Position numbers and translations under genes: made by a program | Shown here: positions 62,778 to 64,000 of the stretch, one piece after another | Position numbering within the stretch: position 1 is the first letter of the stretch | How the letters are laid out: each line of letters begins with the position of its first letter | Assembly (NCBI RefSeq): GCF_004168625.1 | Contig: NZ_SDWW01000022.1 | Coordinates: forward strand, 1-64,000 | Reading direction: 5' to 3' | DNA length: 64,000 bases | Source: Pengzhenrongella frigida | Lineage (GTDB): Bacteria; Actinomycetota; Actinomycetes; Actinomycetales; Cellulomonadaceae | The notes under the pieces: generated by a model | What the model was told of the DNA's origin: nothing | Databases searched by the model: none | Seen by the model: only the letters and a program-made list of their open reading frames with translations

Positions 62778-62960
62778 GGCGGGCTGCAGCTCGACCGTGC
62801 CGTCGCGGCGGACCATGATCTGCTCGTCCGGGCACACCGGCCCAGGGACCACGACCACCGGACCAGCGGTGAGCTCGACCGTACCCCCGCACGCGTTCGT
62901 CCAGCCTGATTTCCCGACCGTAGTGGGCGAGGGCGCTGGTTCGCCTGGGTGAGGCGTCAT
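62760..62960 (-). CDS. Doubtful small protein
   Basis: 66 residues, convergent with and slightly overlapping the PGPGW gene. The part GGTVELTAGPVVVVPGPVCP followed by DEQIMVRRDGTVELQ has a regular beta-like alternation and normal GC3, which is why it is listed. No Shine-Dalgarno, no clear -10 and no family. It may not be a gene. Confidence 0.3.
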   Translation of the reverse strand: MTPHPGEPAPSPTTVGKSGWTNACGGTVELTAGPVVVVPGPVCPDEQIMVRRDGTVELQPASASGT

Positions 62961-62968
62961 CGACGTGC

Positions 62969-63820
62969 TCAGTGGATCCGCGCGCTGTTGAGATAGCTGA
63001 CCATGGCAGGGTCGTGGTGGTCGAACGCGAGACTGGCGCCGGTGTCGAGGGTGGCGATGCGGGCCATCTCGTCGTCGGTGAGCAGGAAGTCGAAGACGTC
63101 GAGGTTCTCGGCCATGCGCTCAGGTCGGGTCGACTTGGGGATCACGACGACGCCGCGCTGGATGAGCCAGCGCAGCGTCACCTGGGCGACGGACTTGTCG
63201 TGCGCCTCGCCGAGCGCGGTCAGGGTCGGGTCGCTGAAGATGTTGTTCTTGCCCTCGGCGAGCGGGCCCCAGGACTCGATCTGCACCCCACGCTCCGCGA
63301 GCAGCTCTTGGTACGCGGCCCGCTGGAAGTACGGGTGCGTCTCGACCTGGTTGACCGCCGGGGTGACGTCGCTGTGCTCGATGAGGTCGATGAGCCGGTC
63401 GGGGTAGAAGTTGGACACACCGATGGCCGCGATCAGGCCCTGGCGATACAGCTCCTGCATCGCACGCCAGGAGCTGTAGTAGTCCCCGAGCGGCTGGTGG
63501 ATCAGGTACAGGTCGAGACGGTCCAGCCCGAGGAGCTGCAGGGAGGTGGCGAAGGCGCGCTTGGTGCCCTCCTCACCGCCGTCGTGGATCCACAGCTTGG
63601 TGGTGACGAAGAGCTCGTCTCGCGGGATGCCGCTGGCACCGATGGCGCGGCCGACGGCCTCTTCGTTGCCGTAGGCCGCGGCGGTGTCGAGGTGGCGGTA
63701 CCCGGCGGCCAGGGCGTCGGTCACGACGCGCTCGGTCTCGTCGGCGGGGACCTGGAAGACGCCGAACCCGAGGATCGGCATCGCGACGCCGTTGTTCAAG
63801 GTGATGGTGGTGTTGGTCAT
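62969..63820 (-). CDS. Aldo/keto reductase
   Basis: NADPH-dependent oxidoreductase of the 2,5-diketo-D-gluconate reductase-like branch. 283 residues. Catalytic tetrad Asp45, Tyr50 ([15 protein letters not shown]), Lys75 (TTKLWI), His108 (LIHQPLGDY). [10 protein letters not shown] and [20 protein letters not shown] are the cofactor-binding blocks. ATG start with TACGGT 6 nt upstream. Divergent from a helix-turn-helix regulator that may control it. Confidence 0.94.
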   Translation of the reverse strand: MTNTTITLNNGVAMPILGFGVFQVPADETERVVTDALAAGYRHLDTAAAYGNEEAVGRAIGASGIPRDELFVTTKLWIHDGGEEGTKRAFATSLQLLGLDRLDLYLIHQPLGDYYSSWRAMQELYRQGLIAAIGVSNFYPDRLIDLIEHSDVTPAVNQVETHPYFQRAAYQELLAERGVQIESWGPLAEGKNNIFSDPTLTALGEAHDKSVAQVTLRWLIQRGVVVIPKSTRPERMAENLDVFDFLLTDDEMARIATLDTGASLAFDHHDPAMVSYLNSARIH

Positions 63821-63826
63821 GGCTCG

Positions 63827-63832
63827 ACCGTA
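63827..63832 (-). promoter_or_regulatory. -10 element of a probable leaderless aldo/keto reductase transcript
   Basis: TACGGT on the minus strand, 6 nt before the ATG. No Shine-Dalgarno. Confidence 0.55.
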
Positions 63833-63854
63833 GGCGCGCAAGGGGCCGGGGTGA

Positions 63855-63873
63855 GAGTCCCTGCCAGGGACTC
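63855..63873. promoter_or_regulatory. Palindromic operator in the reductase/regulator divergent spacer
   Basis: gagtccctg-c-cagggactc, 9-bp perfect arms around one base. An extra half site cagggactc recurs at 63884-63892 just before the regulator's -10. Probable binding site of the regulator. Confidence 0.65.
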
Positions 63874-63895
63874 CCACGGCCCACAGGGACTCGGC

Positions 63896-63901
63896 TAGCG
63901 T
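63896..63901 (+). promoter_or_regulatory. -10 element of a probable leaderless regulator transcript
   Basis: TAGCGT followed by 7 nt and the ATG at 63909, identical in hexamer and spacing to the kinase at 10883. Confidence 0.55.
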
Positions 63902-63908
63902 CGCGAAC

Positions 63909-64000
63909 ATGGACACCCAGAACGACGTGCAGCAGTTCCTCACGGCCCTGCGCGCACGCATCACACCCGAGAGGGCCGGGCTGACGGTCTTCGGTGGGGA
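63909..64000 (+). CDS. Helix-turn-helix regulator, MmyB-like (partial, cut by window end)
   Basis: Thirty residues are visible: [20 protein letters not shown] followed by [10 protein letters not shown]. This FLxxxRARITPExAGL opening is typical of XRE/MmyB-like regulators, whose helix-turn-helix follows directly beyond the window end. It is divergent from the aldo/keto reductase, a common partner arrangement. The full length cannot be judged. Confidence 0.7.
   Translation, partial: MDTQNDVQQFLTALRARITPERAGLTVFGG

Noticed and set aside
62764-62952. A 62-codon + strand frame opposite the doubtful small gene
   Set aside because: Ser/Thr/Pro-rich shadow composition and no ribosome binding site; the minus-strand frame is the better, though weak, candidate.

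Overview
This 64-kb window is chromosomal DNA from a high-GC actinobacterium. It most resembles Micrococcales, with a Cellulomonas-like look. The signs are strong third-position G/C in all genes, many GTG and TTG starts, DUF222/HNH ('13E12'-type) endonuclease genes, a DUF5709 protein, the HadA/HadB-like dehydratase pair beside rpmG, and an alpha operon that lacks rpsD. The genus is inferred from gene content and order, not from a search.

Layout. (1) 1-9.5 kb: the tail of a DUF222/HNH gene, then glmS-acpS (minus), divergent coaA (plus), a DedA membrane protein, def-glmM (overlapping), rplM-rpsI with its own promoter and terminator, and an ABC-F ATPase. (2) 9.5-12.6 kb: a DUF5709 protein, truA, a ROK/polyphosphate-glucokinase-like kinase divergent from truA, and an alpha/beta hydrolase. 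The last two converge on a strikingly C-rich spacer. (3) 12.7-46 kb: one nearly unbroken minus-strand run holding most of the translation and transcription apparatus. In transcription order (high to low coordinate) it is tRNA-Trp, secE, nusG, rplK-rplA, rplJ-rplL, rpoB-rpoC, rpsL-rpsG-fusA-tuf, the S10 operon (rpsJ to rpsQ), the spc operon (rplN to rplO), secY-adk-map-infA-rpmJ-rpsM-rpsK-rpoA-rplQ. Promoter-like and terminator-like elements divide it: an attenuator-like hairpin before rplJ, tandem promoters before rpoB, a TTGACT-17-TAATGT promoter before rpsL, and a terminator with an overlapping promoter before secY.

(4) 46-53.6 kb: plus-strand accessory genes. These are an aspC-like aminotransferase, a two-gene ABC exporter, adenosine deaminase, a complete DUF222/HNH gene, and a membrane protein co-transcribed with a YtrA-type GntR regulator under a promoter that carries an inverted repeat. 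(5) 53.6-59 kb: murB, two tandem paralogous MFS transporters, and a divergent LacI regulator with two operator-like palindromes. (6) 59-62.4 kb: two small uncharacterised genes, the HadB/HadA-like pair, rpmG, tRNA-Met, tRNA-Thr, tRNA-Tyr and yajQ. (7) 62.4-64 kb: a PGPGW membrane protein, a doubtful small frame, an aldo/keto reductase, and a divergent helix-turn-helix regulator cut by the window end.

The main cross-cutting observation is a split in gene-start architecture. Ribosomal operons carry Shine-Dalgarno sequences and leaders, often with a -35/-10 promoter. At least a dozen metabolic or regulatory genes instead have a TANNNT-like -10 hexamer (or a looser CANNNT/AANNNT) 6-8 nt before the start codon and no Shine-Dalgarno, the pattern expected of leaderless transcripts. 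No prophage, CRISPR array, insertion sequence or replication origin was seen. The least explained modules are the LacI/double-MFS locus, the two DUF222/HNH genes, and the short genes at 59.1-60.0 kb.
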